A stretch of 44,246 bases of DNA from Ruminococcaceae bacterium UBA1405 (GCA_002305685.1 DBQB01000053.1:1-44246); one strand, 5' to 3'; shown: positions 34,895 through 44,152, counted from the stretch's first letter. A program made the numbers and translations. The notes: generated by a model from the sequence alone, not told the origin.

Positions 34895-35650
34895 ATGAAT
34901 CAGAAAGTACTGTTTATCACTGGCGCTGCAAGCGGAATTGGAAGATGCACCTGTCGTTTGTTTGGGCAGAATGGATATGCCATTGCGTTCAACGATTACA
35001 ATCAGGAAAATGGAAACGCGCTCCTCCAGGAACTGAAAGGAGCAGGAGTCTCCGCAATCTATTTACCCGGAGATGTGACCGATGAAAAAACCGTCAATGA
35101 AATGGTAGCACAATGTCTGGAAACATATGGGCGCATCGATGTAGTTATCAATAACGCCGGTGGTTTGGGCGGACGCAGTAAAATTGATGAGATGTCAACG
35201 GAGTTTTACAATCATGTGATGGATCTTAATATGACAAGCGCTTTCTATGTGACTCGCGCTGCGGTGCCGGCGCTGAAAAAGGCGGGGGCAGAACACGGCA
35301 ACGCTTCGCTGATCAACATTACCTCCATTGCTGCATATAACGGCGGTGGCCCGGGGGCAAGTGTGTATGCAGCTGCGAAAGCGGCTATTTTAGGATGGTC
35401 CAAAGGTCTTGCTAAGGAATTGATAAGCAGTGGCATTCGGGTAAATTTGATCTCTCCCGGTACCATCGATACACCTTTTCATAGTGCAACTGCACGGGAA
35501 ATCGTAGAATCTTGGAAAAATCAAATCCCAGCGGGGCGTTTGGGTCAGCCTGAGGAGGTTGCCAATGTACTGGAATTTCTCGTAAGCAAAAAAGCAAGTT
35601 ATTTGGTTGGCGAGGTTGTACAGATTAACGGCGGCCAGATGATGGATTAA
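34895..35650 (+). CDS. Short-chain dehydrogenase/reductase, probable sugar-acid reductase
   Basis: This 251-residue protein is a classical SDR with TGAASGIG near 9-16, NNAGG near 86-90, an ITS serine, and a YAAAK active site near 154-158. The acidic FNDYN after the second strand points to NAD preference. It follows two lyase-type genes in the same operon. In uronate pathways an SDR reduces the keto-sugar made by the lyases (KduD or DEHU-reductase role), so that role is likely but not proven. The stop is followed by a hairpin terminator. RBS AAGGAGAG. Confidence 0.9.
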   Translation: MNQKVLFITGAASGIGRCTCRLFGQNGYAIAFNDYNQENGNALLQELKGAGVSAIYLPGDVTDEKTVNEMVAQCLETYGRIDVVINNAGGLGGRSKIDEMSTEFYNHVMDLNMTSAFYVTRAAVPALKKAGAEHGNASLINITSIAAYNGGGPGASVYAAAKAAILGWSKGLAKELISSGIRVNLISPGTIDTPFHSATAREIVESWKNQIPAGRLGQPEEVANVLEFLVSKKASYLVGEVVQINGGQMMD

Positions 35651-35674
35651 TTGGTTTAGAATTTGCGTATATTG

Positions 35675-35699
35675 CCTCCCTTTGAATTTCAAAGGGAGG
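35675..35699 (+). terminator. Intrinsic terminator after the SDR gene
   Basis: CCTCCCTTTGAA pairs with TTCAAAGGGAGG (12 bp), followed by an imperfect T-rich stretch. Confidence 0.65.
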
Positions 35700-35771
35700 A
35701 TATTCTTGTTTCTCTGAGACGATTGATACCGCTGCTTTTTGAGCAAAATCAACAATTGCCAAGGAAAATTT

Positions 35772-35779
35772 GCTATAAT
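35772..35779 (+). promoter_or_regulatory. Extended -10 promoter of the AraC-type regulator gene
   Basis: A perfect TATAAT at 35774-35779 is preceded by GC of a TGC extended -10 (35771-35773). No good -35 stands at the right distance. Confidence 0.5.
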
Positions 35780-35846
35780 GGTATAGATAGTCTTTGCGGC
35801 TGATAAGACGATAGACCATAGAAATTATCGTATTGGGGGGAGTGTT

Positions 35847-38144
35847 TTGAGAAAAATGCTGAAGCAAAAGATGTTTCAACGGTTTTTGCTGTCCTATCTT
35901 TTTGTTTTGATGCTTCCACTTTTGATTACGGGGACGGTTATTACCTGGTATAACAGTCAATTGTTGACCGAAAAAGCACAGCAAGCCAGTTATCAAAATT
36001 TGATACAGGCAAAGCTGTTGGCGGATCGAGAATTTTCGGAGCTGCGTGAAATAGCCATTCAGATTGGAAGAAATCAGGATATTCGCAAAGTAATGTTTGA
36101 ACAGGATCCCATCGAATGGCAATATGCTCGTTGGAAAGCGCTGGATGAATTGATGCTTACCAATGCTTCTAAACAATTTCCGGAAGAAATTCAGGTTTAT
36201 TTTAAGCGCAATCAAGAATTTCTCAACGCATCCAGCTACTATGATGCACAATTGTTTTATCAAAAATATCCCATTGACGGAAAAAGTGCGGAGGAATTTG
36301 TAGAGTGGGTATCTACCAACGAACTGGTATTTACCCAAATAACAACCCATAACGGAAAGAATCGATATCTATTATATAGCAGTAGCATTCCGATCAGTGA
36401 GGGACAAAGCAGCGGCGCAGTGCTTATGTTTATCAACTGGGAAAAATTGCAGCCCTTATTTTCATCTAGTATTGGTGTAGGAATCGAAAAATATGATTTT
36501 ATTTTGGGGTTAGACGGAGAAATATTATATTCTTCGGATGCTGAAAATCTGGTCAATACCAGCGAGCTTCTGAACAACCTTAAGAATCAGGAAGGCTTAA
36601 CTGAAAACACAGTTGGCGGGCAGAAATATTTAGTGGTGGTAGAAAATTCTGACTTAATGCCACTGCGTTATGTCTCAATAACAGCGATGAACGACGTACT
36701 GGAAAGTGTAGGTGCCATGCGTCTGAATCTTGTGATGACTCTTTTGGTATGTCTTGCTTTCGGCATGGTATTTGTTTATTTTCTCTCTCGACGCAACTAC
36801 CAACCTATTCAAAATTTATTGGAGTATGTGGAGTCTGGGGATCGCAAACAATATCGACGTGCTTACGATGAATTCGGAAAAATAGTAGATAAAATGGATA
36901 TGCTGTTCAGTGAAAATCAGTTGTTGGAACAGTCTATTCGTCATCAAATACCAAATCTTCGCTTAAGTTTTGTTGGAAATCTGCTGGCCGGCCGATATAC
37001 CGATGCGGAAAGCATTGTTTCGCTGGAAGAGATGTTGGATATTCATTTTGAGAGCGAACATTTCTGTGTGGTTATGACGCGAATTGAAGATTATTCAGCG
37101 TTCACTCCGCAACAGGATGAAAAGAATTTGAGCCTTGTAAATTTCGCATTAACCAACGTTTTTTTGGAACTTATGGAATCGATAGCGCTGGTATTGGATT
37201 TGCAAGTGCATAAACAAAAGACCTTTTTACTCTGTTTTCGCCGCGAAATAGAAAACCCTCAAAGAAAGTTAGAAGAGCAGTTGGAGCAGTTCCATCAGTT
37301 TGTCACTCACTTATTAAAGTTAAAGGTTAGCGTTGGCGCCTCGGAGGTTTGTAACAGTATTGATGAGATTCCCAGATGTAACGAGCAGGCACAGCAGGCG
37401 TTAAACCGGCGTTTTTTGTACGGCTATGGCTGTGTTTCTGTATATAAACCGGAAGATTTGACCCATGGGATTCGCTATTATTATCCAATTGATAAGGAAA
37501 CCCAACTGATCAATCGGATGAAGCAGGGGGATGCAAAGGGTGCACTAGAAATAGCAGACCATTTGTTTTCCGAAAATATTGAGGTGCGTCAACTTCCGCT
37601 TCAGCTCAGTTATTGTATGATGTTTAATTTGTTGGGTACTGTATTAAAGGTTTTGGGAGATGTGGGAATCGAGTATGATATTACTACTTTGACCTCTCAA
37701 ATGTTGGAATCTATGTTGCGGCGCGGCACAATCCGTGAGTTGTATCATCATCTTTCCGTGGCAATTGAGGATATTTGTCTGCAGGTGCAACAGAGCAGGG
37801 AAAGCGGCAATATTCAGCTGAGAAACCGTATTGCCCAATATTTGGAGGAGAATTATATGGATTCCAATCTCTCTCTGCTATGGATTGCCGATCAGTTTCA
37901 TTTGTCCGGTCCGTATCTCAGCCGATATTTTAAGGATCAAATGGGAATGAATTTTGCTGATTACCTTTGTCGTTTGCGAATAACCAAAGCCAAAGAATTG
38001 ATGTGCGATGAAACGCTTTCCATAAGTGAAATCTCTGCACGCGTTGGGTATAATAGCTCTAATTCTTTTATTCGAACTTTCAAACGATATGAATCGGTTA
38101 CGCCTGGGCAATACCGAGAACAAAAGCACACAGTACAGAAATAA
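35847..38144 (+). CDS. Membrane-anchored AraC family sensor-regulator
   Basis: This 765-residue protein combines a receptor and a DNA-binding output in one chain. A membrane helix near residues 13-32 and another near 293-315 bracket an extracellular domain of about 260 residues, as in Cache-type sugar sensors. A linker of about 330 residues follows, then a C-terminal AraC-type domain (about 655-757) with two helix-turn-helices (SLLWIADQFHLSGPYLSRYF and SISEISARVGYNSSNSFIRTF). Related proteins in Firmicutes sit beside Lpl/Ytc-type ABC importers and activate them when oligosaccharide is sensed. The TTG start five bases after GGGGGAG is preferred to an ATG three codons later. Confidence 0.9.
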   Translation: MRKMLKQKMFQRFLLSYLFVLMLPLLITGTVITWYNSQLLTEKAQQASYQNLIQAKLLADREFSELREIAIQIGRNQDIRKVMFEQDPIEWQYARWKALDELMLTNASKQFPEEIQVYFKRNQEFLNASSYYDAQLFYQKYPIDGKSAEEFVEWVSTNELVFTQITTHNGKNRYLLYSSSIPISEGQSSGAVLMFINWEKLQPLFSSSIGVGIEKYDFILGLDGEILYSSDAENLVNTSELLNNLKNQEGLTENTVGGQKYLVVVENSDLMPLRYVSITAMNDVLESVGAMRLNLVMTLLVCLAFGMVFVYFLSRRNYQPIQNLLEYVESGDRKQYRRAYDEFGKIVDKMDMLFSENQLLEQSIRHQIPNLRLSFVGNLLAGRYTDAESIVSLEEMLDIHFESEHFCVVMTRIEDYSAFTPQQDEKNLSLVNFALTNVFLELMESIALVLDLQVHKQKTFLLCFRREIENPQRKLEEQLEQFHQFVTHLLKLKVSVGASEVCNSIDEIPRCNEQAQQALNRRFLYGYGCVSVYKPEDLTHGIRYYYPIDKETQLINRMKQGDAKGALEIADHLFSENIEVRQLPLQLSYCMMFNLLGTVLKVLGDVGIEYDITTLTSQMLESMLRRGTIRELYHHLSVAIEDICLQVQQSRESGNIQLRNRIAQYLEENYMDSNLSLLWIADQFHLSGPYLSRYFKDQMGMNFADYLCRLRITKAKELMCDETLSISEISARVGYNSSNSFIRTFKRYESVTPGQYREQKHTVQK

Positions 38145-38293
38145 ACGGAAGATTATGGGATTGTATAGCAACTTTATCCTTTGTTTGATGCATAAATCTG
38201 AGATCTTTTAACAGATGCAAAGGATTGTACACGGTAGTAATTTTTGAAGATACACTGTTGTAAAACACGGGAGAATGCGATTGCTTTTGCAGA

Positions 38294-38322
38294 TTTACAC
38301 TAGGGTTGGCAACCGCTAGAAT
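38294..38322 (+). promoter_or_regulatory. Promoter of the ABC importer genes
   Basis: TTTACA at 38294-38299 and TAGAAT at 38317-38322 are 17 bases apart, about 83 bases before the binding-protein start. This is a sub-optimal promoter, in keeping with activation by the adjacent AraC-type regulator. Confidence 0.55.
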
Positions 38323-38405
38323 GGAGCCAGAGAGAAGAAATCCGAACAACACAATGATTCGTGATTTCTGAAAGGTTCCGAAATCATTTATGGAGGGAGT
38401 ACATT

Positions 38406-40058
38406 ATGAAAAAAGCATCAATCCTCTCTGCGGTATTGGCGACTGCGATGGTATTTTCCGTATTTACCGGATGTTCTACCAGCACAACGTCCTCACAAGA
38501 AGAAGCTTCACAAAGCGAGTCGGCAGAGACGCAACAAGACCTCAAGGCTATGATCGGTCAATATCCGATTGCGACAGCAGAAGAACCCTTGACCCTGAAA
38601 ATTTGGTCTACCATGGGTGATGTAATTGCCAATGATATCAAGGATTTCAATGATATTTTGGCATTCCAAGAGATGGAAAAACGTACAGGTGTACATATCG
38701 AATGGACCCATGCAGTTGCCGGACAGGATACAGAAGCCTTTAATCTTATGTTGGCTTCTCGGGATCTTCCCGATCTCATCCGCAATAATATTGGTACAGC
38801 CGGAAAAGAAGCTATCAAATATGTTCAGGACGATGTGATCATTGATATTTCTCCTTATATGGAATATGCTCCCAATTTCAAAAAGATCATCGATGACGAT
38901 GCAGAACTGTACCGTCAGCTCAGCGATGACAATGGCGGCATATACTTCTTCCCTTCGCTCAACGAGGATCCCGGTACCAGAGCATATCGTGGCTTTATCA
39001 TTCGTCAGGATTGGATTGACAAGGTAGGTATGTCGATGCCTACCAATACCGATGAACTGTACGAGCTTTTGAAGGCTTGGCAGGAGCAGGATGTTAACGG
39101 AAACGGCGAAAAGGATGAATGTTTTACCGGACGTGGCGATACCGATTTTATCCTTTATAACCTTCTCTGGTGTTTTGGCGCCGATTATAATTTCCAGCTG
39201 AAGGACGGAAAGGTAACGCATGGCCTTTTGACCGATGAATTTAAGGAAGGCATGTCCTATATCGCTAAGCTTTACAGCGAAGGCCTGATCGATCCTGATT
39301 ATTTGACCAACGATACCTCTAAATGGGAAGCCAAATTTATCTCTGGTATTGCAGGCGCTTCCTATGGTATTGCCTCTCGTGTAGACAAATTTACCAAAAA
39401 CGTTGAGGGAAGCACATTCCTTCCAATTCCGATACTCAATGGCCCGGAAGGCCGTCCCGGCAAAACCTTTGATAATACGCTTACCAATATCTTTAAAACA
39501 CAACAAACAGTCTGCATTACCACTGCGAATCAAAATATTGAGAAAAGTATGATGTGGATGGATTATGTTTATAGTGAAGAAGGAGAAATCCTCTTTAATT
39601 TGGGTGTTGAGGGTATTTCCTATGAACTGGATGAAGAGGGCAATCCGCATTACACTGAGGCATTAACCAACGATCCTCAAGGGCGGCCGCAGAATCAGAT
39701 GCAGCTTCTGTATGCACCTGGTGGAAGCCAGTGGCCGGTAAATGTTACCATGGAAGCGCTTATGTGCCAGAAAACCCCCATTGAGCTGAACTGCTTCCAG
39801 ACATATGCGGCAAATATTCCGGATACTTCTGGCGTTCTGCCTCCTTTCTCTCTGACTGAGGAGGAGATGGCGTCGATTACCTCTAAAAAGACGGATGTAG
39901 AGACCTATGTCAGTGAGGTGTTGGGAAGTTTGGCAATTGGCAAAGTTTCTATTGATGAAATTGATACTGTGGTGATTCCCAGACTGAAACAGTTGGGTAT
40001 AGAGGATATCATTGCGGTTTATCAAGGTGCATATGAGCGCTATATGGCCAAAGCTTGA
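38406..40058 (+). CDS. ABC sugar importer, extracellular solute-binding lipoprotein
   Basis: This 550-residue protein is the binding component of a family 1 carbohydrate ABC importer. A signal peptide ends in the lipobox VFTGC (Cys23), so it is tethered outside the membrane. The body has the large two-lobed plan of LplA/YtcQ-type proteins that bind bulky oligosaccharides (residues about 50-550, with DLPDLIRNN and WGQDVNGNGEKDE-like segments; QDVNGNGEKDE is a probable calcium loop). The start ATG at 38406 follows GGAGGGAG; an in-frame codon upstream lacks a site. A hairpin terminator separates it from the permease genes, so it should be made in excess. Confidence 0.93.
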   Translation: MKKASILSAVLATAMVFSVFTGCSTSTTSSQEEASQSESAETQQDLKAMIGQYPIATAEEPLTLKIWSTMGDVIANDIKDFNDILAFQEMEKRTGVHIEWTHAVAGQDTEAFNLMLASRDLPDLIRNNIGTAGKEAIKYVQDDVIIDISPYMEYAPNFKKIIDDDAELYRQLSDDNGGIYFFPSLNEDPGTRAYRGFIIRQDWIDKVGMSMPTNTDELYELLKAWQEQDVNGNGEKDECFTGRGDTDFILYNLLWCFGADYNFQLKDGKVTHGLLTDEFKEGMSYIAKLYSEGLIDPDYLTNDTSKWEAKFISGIAGASYGIASRVDKFTKNVEGSTFLPIPILNGPEGRPGKTFDNTLTNIFKTQQTVCITTANQNIEKSMMWMDYVYSEEGEILFNLGVEGISYELDEEGNPHYTEALTNDPQGRPQNQMQLLYAPGGSQWPVNVTMEALMCQKTPIELNCFQTYAANIPDTSGVLPPFSLTEEEMASITSKKTDVETYVSEVLGSLAIGKVSIDEIDTVVIPRLKQLGIEDIIAVYQGAYERYMAKA

Positions 40059-40079
40059 TATCAGACAACCGGGTATTTT

Positions 40080-40112
40080 GGGCTGTCTCAGAATGCTGAG
40101 ACAGCCCTTTTT
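40080..40112 (+). terminator. Intercistronic attenuating terminator
   Basis: GGGCTGTCTCAG (40080-40091) pairs with CTGAGACAGCCC (40096-40107) around AATG, followed by TTTTT. Because the permease genes have no separate promoter in the 25-base gap that remains, it probably reduces, rather than stops, transcription after the binding-protein gene. Confidence 0.8.
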
Positions 40113-40137
40113 CAAATAAAGGAAAGAAGGGTAGTCA

Positions 40138-41100
40138 GTGAGTGTACTGGAAGATGCCAGAGCCAAGGATTCAAAGCCTTCCTCTCGTCAAAAATTATGG
40201 CTTAAGATGGTACAGCATCGCTATATTTATTTCATGCTGTTGCCGGTTATGCTTTACTTTATTGTATTTCATTACTTTCCCATGGTTGGTATTTTGATTG
40301 CGTTTAAGGATTATTCAGTAAAGTATACCTTTTGGGAAAATATCTTTCATACTCCTTGGGTGGGGCTAAAACATTTTAAGAGTTTTTTTGAGAGTTTTTA
40401 TTTTCAGCGGGTATTCTGGAATACGGTTATCATCAATTTATATGGACTGATCTTTACTTTTCCAGCTCCGGTATTGTTGGCGTTGCTGCTCAATGAGGTG
40501 CGCAATATACGCTTTAAGAAGATTGTGCAGAGTATCACCTATATGCCTCATTTTATCTCAATGGTTGTTATTGCCGGTTTGGTGATCGATTTTACCAGCA
40601 GTAATGGAGCAATCAATACCATTTTGGATTTCTTTGGTCAAGAACGGATTCAGTTTTTGATTGAGCCGGAGTGGTTTAGGCCTGTATACATTATTTCTGC
40701 CATTTGGCAGGAAATTGGTTGGGGTTCAATCATTTATTTGGCGGCATTGGCCGGTATTGATGCAGAACTCTACGAAGCGGCAGTTATTGACGGCGCCGGA
40801 CGTTGGCGTCAAGCAATCAGCGTCACACTACCGTGTATCGCTCCTACGATCATTATCCTATTGATTTTAAAGATTGGACAAATGATGAATGTGGGCGTAG
40901 AAAAGATTTTGCTGCTTTATCGTTCTACTACCTATGAAACGGCAGATGTAATCTCTTCCTATGTTTATCGAAGAGGTATGATCGAAATGCAATATAGTTT
41001 CTCCACAGCAGTAGGACTTTTTAATTCTATAATCAATTTTACATTGTTGGTTTCAGCAAATTGGCTTAGTCGAAAATTTTCTGAAACCAGTCTTTGGTAA
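40138..41100 (+). CDS. ABC sugar importer, membrane permease 1 (LplB/YteP type)
   Basis: This 320-residue protein has six membrane helices and the EAA loop (EAAVIDGAGRWRQ, residues 213-225) that contacts the ATPase. It matches LplB/YteP-type permeases for complex sugars. The GTG start follows GGAAAGAAGG. It precedes the second permease by a 15-base gap. No ATPase gene is in the window; a shared MsmX-type ATPase elsewhere in the genome usually serves these importers. Confidence 0.93.
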   Translation: MSVLEDARAKDSKPSSRQKLWLKMVQHRYIYFMLLPVMLYFIVFHYFPMVGILIAFKDYSVKYTFWENIFHTPWVGLKHFKSFFESFYFQRVFWNTVIINLYGLIFTFPAPVLLALLLNEVRNIRFKKIVQSITYMPHFISMVVIAGLVIDFTSSNGAINTILDFFGQERIQFLIEPEWFRPVYIISAIWQEIGWGSIIYLAALAGIDAELYEAAVIDGAGRWRQAISVTLPCIAPTIIILLILKIGQMMNVGVEKILLLYRSTTYETADVISSYVYRRGMIEMQYSFSTAVGLFNSIINFTLLVSANWLSRKFSETSLW

Positions 41101-41114
41101 GGAGGAAGCAGAAG

Positions 41115-41996
41115 ATGGCAATGGTCGTGAAAAAAACGGCAAGCCAGAAAGTGTTTGACGTTTTGAATCATACGTTTTTGCTCCTGCTGGTGCTGTTAAC
41201 CCTTTATCCATGTATTTATGTTGTAGTAGCGTCACTGAGCGATCCCAACGAGGTTTTAAAATCTGGTGGACTGATGGTATGGCCGAAGGGGTTTCAGCTG
41301 GATACCTATAAATTGGTTTTTCAAAACCGTATGATTTTGGTAGGATATAAAAATACGATTTTTTATGTAGTAGTTGGAACTGCCATCAATCTCATTCTTA
41401 CCATTTTCGGGGCATATGCACTTTCCAGAAAAGATGTTCCAGGTAAAAACGCAATGATGATGATGATCATCTTTACCATGTTTTTTCGAGGTGGAATGAT
41501 TCCGGAGTTTTTGATCAACAAATCGATAGGTGTCTATGATAATCGTTTGGCGATTATTTTACCTTATGCCATCAGTGTGTATAATTTGATTATTATGCGT
41601 ACATTTTTCCAGAATATTCCGGTGAGCTTGGAAGAATCTGCAAAAATTGATGGTGCCAATGACTTTACCATTTTATTTCGCATTATGATCCCTTTGGCGA
41701 TTCCCTCTATTGCAGTAGTAGGTCTTTACTATGGTGTGGAGCATTGGAATTCCTATATGCGTTCTCTCATTTATCTGCGCAATCGGGAATTGTTTCCCTT
41801 ACAAATTATTTTGCGCGAAATTCTATTGCAAAATCAAAACGAAGCGCTGCAAAGTGCAACAGACACTACTTTTGCATATGCTGAAAACCTCAAATATGCT
41901 ACAATTGTAGTGGCGACGGTTCCGATTCTTTGCGTTTATCCATTTTTGCAGCGTTTCTTTGTCAAAGGTGTTATGATCGGTGCAGTCAAGGGATAA
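41115..41996 (+). CDS. ABC sugar importer, membrane permease 2 (LplC/YtcP type)
   Basis: This 293-residue protein is the partner permease. It has six membrane helices and an EAA-type loop ESAKIDGANDFTILFRIMIP (residues 174-193). It has the usual LplC/YtcP length. I chose ATG 41115, six bases after AAGGAGG, over in-frame codons overlapping the previous gene. A terminator follows before the esterase genes. Confidence 0.93.
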   Translation: MAMVVKKTASQKVFDVLNHTFLLLLVLLTLYPCIYVVVASLSDPNEVLKSGGLMVWPKGFQLDTYKLVFQNRMILVGYKNTIFYVVVGTAINLILTIFGAYALSRKDVPGKNAMMMMIIFTMFFRGGMIPEFLINKSIGVYDNRLAIILPYAISVYNLIIMRTFFQNIPVSLEESAKIDGANDFTILFRIMIPLAIPSIAVVGLYYGVEHWNSYMRSLIYLRNRELFPLQIILREILLQNQNEALQSATDTTFAYAENLKYATIVVATVPILCVYPFLQRFFVKGVMIGAVKG

Positions 41997-42068
41997 TATC
42001 CAAAAGATTGGATAGGCAAAAAGACTGGGTGATATGTTCCAAAAGCCTTTGCGTGATAATTCTTGTGT

Positions 42069-42100
42069 GGGCGGCAATTGGATTATGCCGCCCGTTTTTA
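42069..42100 (+). terminator. Intrinsic terminator after the permease genes
   Basis: GGGCGGCA (42069-42076) pairs with TGCCGCCC (42086-42093) around a 9-base loop, followed by GTTTTTA. Confidence 0.8.
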
Positions 42101-42118
42101 TGAAAAGGAAGATTGTTT

Positions 42119-43147
42119 ATGATGATAACAAAAATTGGCCCATGGAAAATACCAAATCCACAGACAGAGGATCTTGCCGGCTATTTTAGGGAGCTAGGGT
42201 TAGAATGGATAGAAAATATCCCTTATAAACAAGTTGGAAACCTTGTTTTGACATTGGATGTACTTCGTTTGGCAAAATCTTCTTCCACACGCTCTCCGGT
42301 CATTTTGTGCATTCATGGAGGAGCGTGGAGAAAAGGAACCAACAAAAACTATAACGCTGTTGCTTTTGCATTAAACGGTTATATCACCTTTAATTTGCGC
42401 TATCGTTTGACAGGGGAGGCCCCTTTTCCTGCCAATTTGGAGGATTGCATGGATGCGCTGGGTTGGATTGAAGAAAATGCACAACGATATGGCGGGAATC
42501 CGGAGTTTATTGCCGTACGAGGAGGATCTTCTGGCGCACATCTGGCGTTGATGATGGGACTTAAAGCTGGTAAACGGATCAAAGCGATAGCGGCAGCTTG
42601 TGCTCCATCCCATCTTCCGGCTCTTTATCAGTCCACGATGGCTGCCAATCATTTTTTTGCAAAAAAGACTGCGGAAACGCTTTTATGTCGTAAAGAATCT
42701 ATTTTGCCGTTGTTAGAAGCAGAATCGATTTCCAAGCCAATGTCCAATATAAGTAATCAAGAAAAATTGATTGAGCTTCTGGACGAAAAAGGTTTTGCCA
42801 GTGCCTTTGATATGCTGATGGGATATGAAATCGGAGAGAATGCAGCAGTGCTGGAAGCTGCCAGTCCATATCATTTGCTTGAAGAAATGAAGCCGCAGCA
42901 GTGTAGAGAACTACCTGAATTTTTGCTGTTGCATGGTCTTGCAGATCCGTTGGTCCCAGTTTATCAAAGTCTCATGTTGCGAGATAAAATGTTGGAGAAG
43001 GGGGTTTCAGTGTCATTATCGTTGTTTGATAATGCCCAACATGATTATATGTTTGACCATGGAGTGTTTTGTCCACAGCGTATGGCAATTTTGTTGGCGT
43101 TTTTTGACAGAACATTGAGAATAAAACGTCAGGAGGAGAAAAAATGA
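42119..43147 (+). CDS. Alpha/beta hydrolase esterase, cytoplasmic
   Basis: This 342-residue protein is an acetylesterase-type alpha/beta hydrolase. The oxyanion motif HGGAW is at 66-70, the nucleophile S137 is in GGSSGAH, and the likely acid and base are in GLADPLVP and AQHDYMFD. It has no signal peptide. It would remove acetyl or other acyl groups from imported oligosaccharides so that lyases and hydrolases can act. The ATG at 42119 follows AAAGGAAG; an upstream in-frame TTG is less well placed. Its stop overlaps the start of the SGNH esterase gene by four bases (ATGA), so the two are translationally coupled. Confidence 0.88.
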   Translation: MMITKIGPWKIPNPQTEDLAGYFRELGLEWIENIPYKQVGNLVLTLDVLRLAKSSSTRSPVILCIHGGAWRKGTNKNYNAVAFALNGYITFNLRYRLTGEAPFPANLEDCMDALGWIEENAQRYGGNPEFIAVRGGSSGAHLALMMGLKAGKRIKAIAAACAPSHLPALYQSTMAANHFFAKKTAETLLCRKESILPLLEAESISKPMSNISNQEKLIELLDEKGFASAFDMLMGYEIGENAAVLEAASPYHLLEEMKPQQCRELPEFLLLHGLADPLVPVYQSLMLRDKMLEKGVSVSLSLFDNAQHDYMFDHGVFCPQRMAILLAFFDRTLRIKRQEEKK

Positions 43148-44106
43148 AGGAATTTTTCCACGGATGTTTGTGCTTGGAGGAATGTCCGGAAGGTATTGTG
43201 CCACGGCGTTTTACTCCAGAGCAGCTTGCATATTGGGACAGTACCGGTATTGTAAGAAGCTCTCGTGCCCGCAGCTGTGCCGGCGTAACGATTCGTATGA
43301 TAACCCAGGAACCGGAGATTTCTTTTTCTTATCAGGTTTTGTCCCATTGTAAGGAAAGTATGACCTTTGATTTGTACGAAAACGGGCATCTTTCCGATTC
43401 CACAACGCATCTGTGTGCTCAGGGAAGCGGACAGGTTTGTTTTTCCAGTGTATATGGAACAAGCCCCAGAGAAGTCACAATATATCTCCCCTATACGGCG
43501 GAACTGGCGCTGCACCATTTCCATTTCGGTGCCTCTGCAGTTGCTATTGCGAGAGAACAGGGAGGAATTTTATGGCTGGGCGATTCCATCTCCCAGGGAA
43601 TGCATGCCGCACATCCTTCTCAAACCTTGACCGCGATTTTGGAAAGACACTGGAGACGTGAGATTGTGAATCAGGGGGTTGGCGGATGTGGATTCAAAGA
43701 CATCCCGGAAGACTTTACCTATGGAGGGTGGAAACCGGATATTCTGGTGATGCTTTTGGGTACCAACGATACCGGTCCAGCATTGGAGGATTGGGAAGCA
43801 TACTCTCAAAAACTCAATAAGCGTATCGAACAGGCCTGCCTGGCATTCGGTGCCGAAAACATTCGGCTTATTCTGCCTTTCTGGCGTGCAGACGAGGTAA
43901 AACCTGAAATCGGGGAACCCTTGCGAAAGATCTTAAACTGCCTGCGTCAGCAAGCAGCGACACGGAAGATTCCGATGTGGGATGGGTGGAAATTGGCTCC
44001 CCACTGTGGTGATTTCTATGCGGATCAGCGGTTACATCCCAATGATACAGGATTTACAATTCTTGCCCACGCACTGGAATCTATGATTACCCCGCCAAAT
44101 CCATAA
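43144..44106 (+). CDS. SGNH/GDSL hydrolase family esterase
   Basis: This 320-residue protein has an N-terminal beta-rich domain (about 1-135) followed by an SGNH esterase domain. The nucleophile is S148 in WLGDSISQG, with the block III motif GTND at 206-209 and the catalytic Asp and His in DQRLHPNDTG near residue 300. The pattern is like carbohydrate deacetylases of the rhamnogalacturonan acetylesterase type. No signal peptide is present. It is coupled to the preceding esterase by an ATGA overlap, with GGAGG for ribosome binding. A second deacylating enzyme implies a heavily esterified substrate. Confidence 0.87.
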   Translation: MKEFFHGCLCLEECPEGIVPRRFTPEQLAYWDSTGIVRSSRARSCAGVTIRMITQEPEISFSYQVLSHCKESMTFDLYENGHLSDSTTHLCAQGSGQVCFSSVYGTSPREVTIYLPYTAELALHHFHFGASAVAIAREQGGILWLGDSISQGMHAAHPSQTLTAILERHWRREIVNQGVGGCGFKDIPEDFTYGGWKPDILVMLLGTNDTGPALEDWEAYSQKLNKRIEQACLAFGAENIRLILPFWRADEVKPEIGEPLRKILNCLRQQAATRKIPMWDGWKLAPHCGDFYADQRLHPNDTGFTILAHALESMITPPNP

Positions 44107-44120
44107 TAGGAGTGGTAAAA

Positions 44121-44152
44121 GAATGGAAGGGTATTTAACGCCCTCCCATTCT
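44121..44152 (+). terminator. Possible terminator after the esterase pair
   Basis: GAATGGAAGGG (44121-44131) pairs with CCCTCCCATTC (44141-44151) with one mismatch, followed by a weak T-rich stretch. The remaining 95 bases of the window hold nothing recognisable. Confidence 0.5.

Noticed and set aside
38098..38352. 84-codon minus-strand frame with a signal-peptide-like start, between the regulator and importer genes
   Set aside because: It begins with GTG without a ribosome site, overlaps the 3' end of the regulator gene and covers the importer promoter.
38508..39650. 380-codon open frame on the minus strand
   Set aside because: Antisense to the solute-binding protein gene, whose identity is secure.
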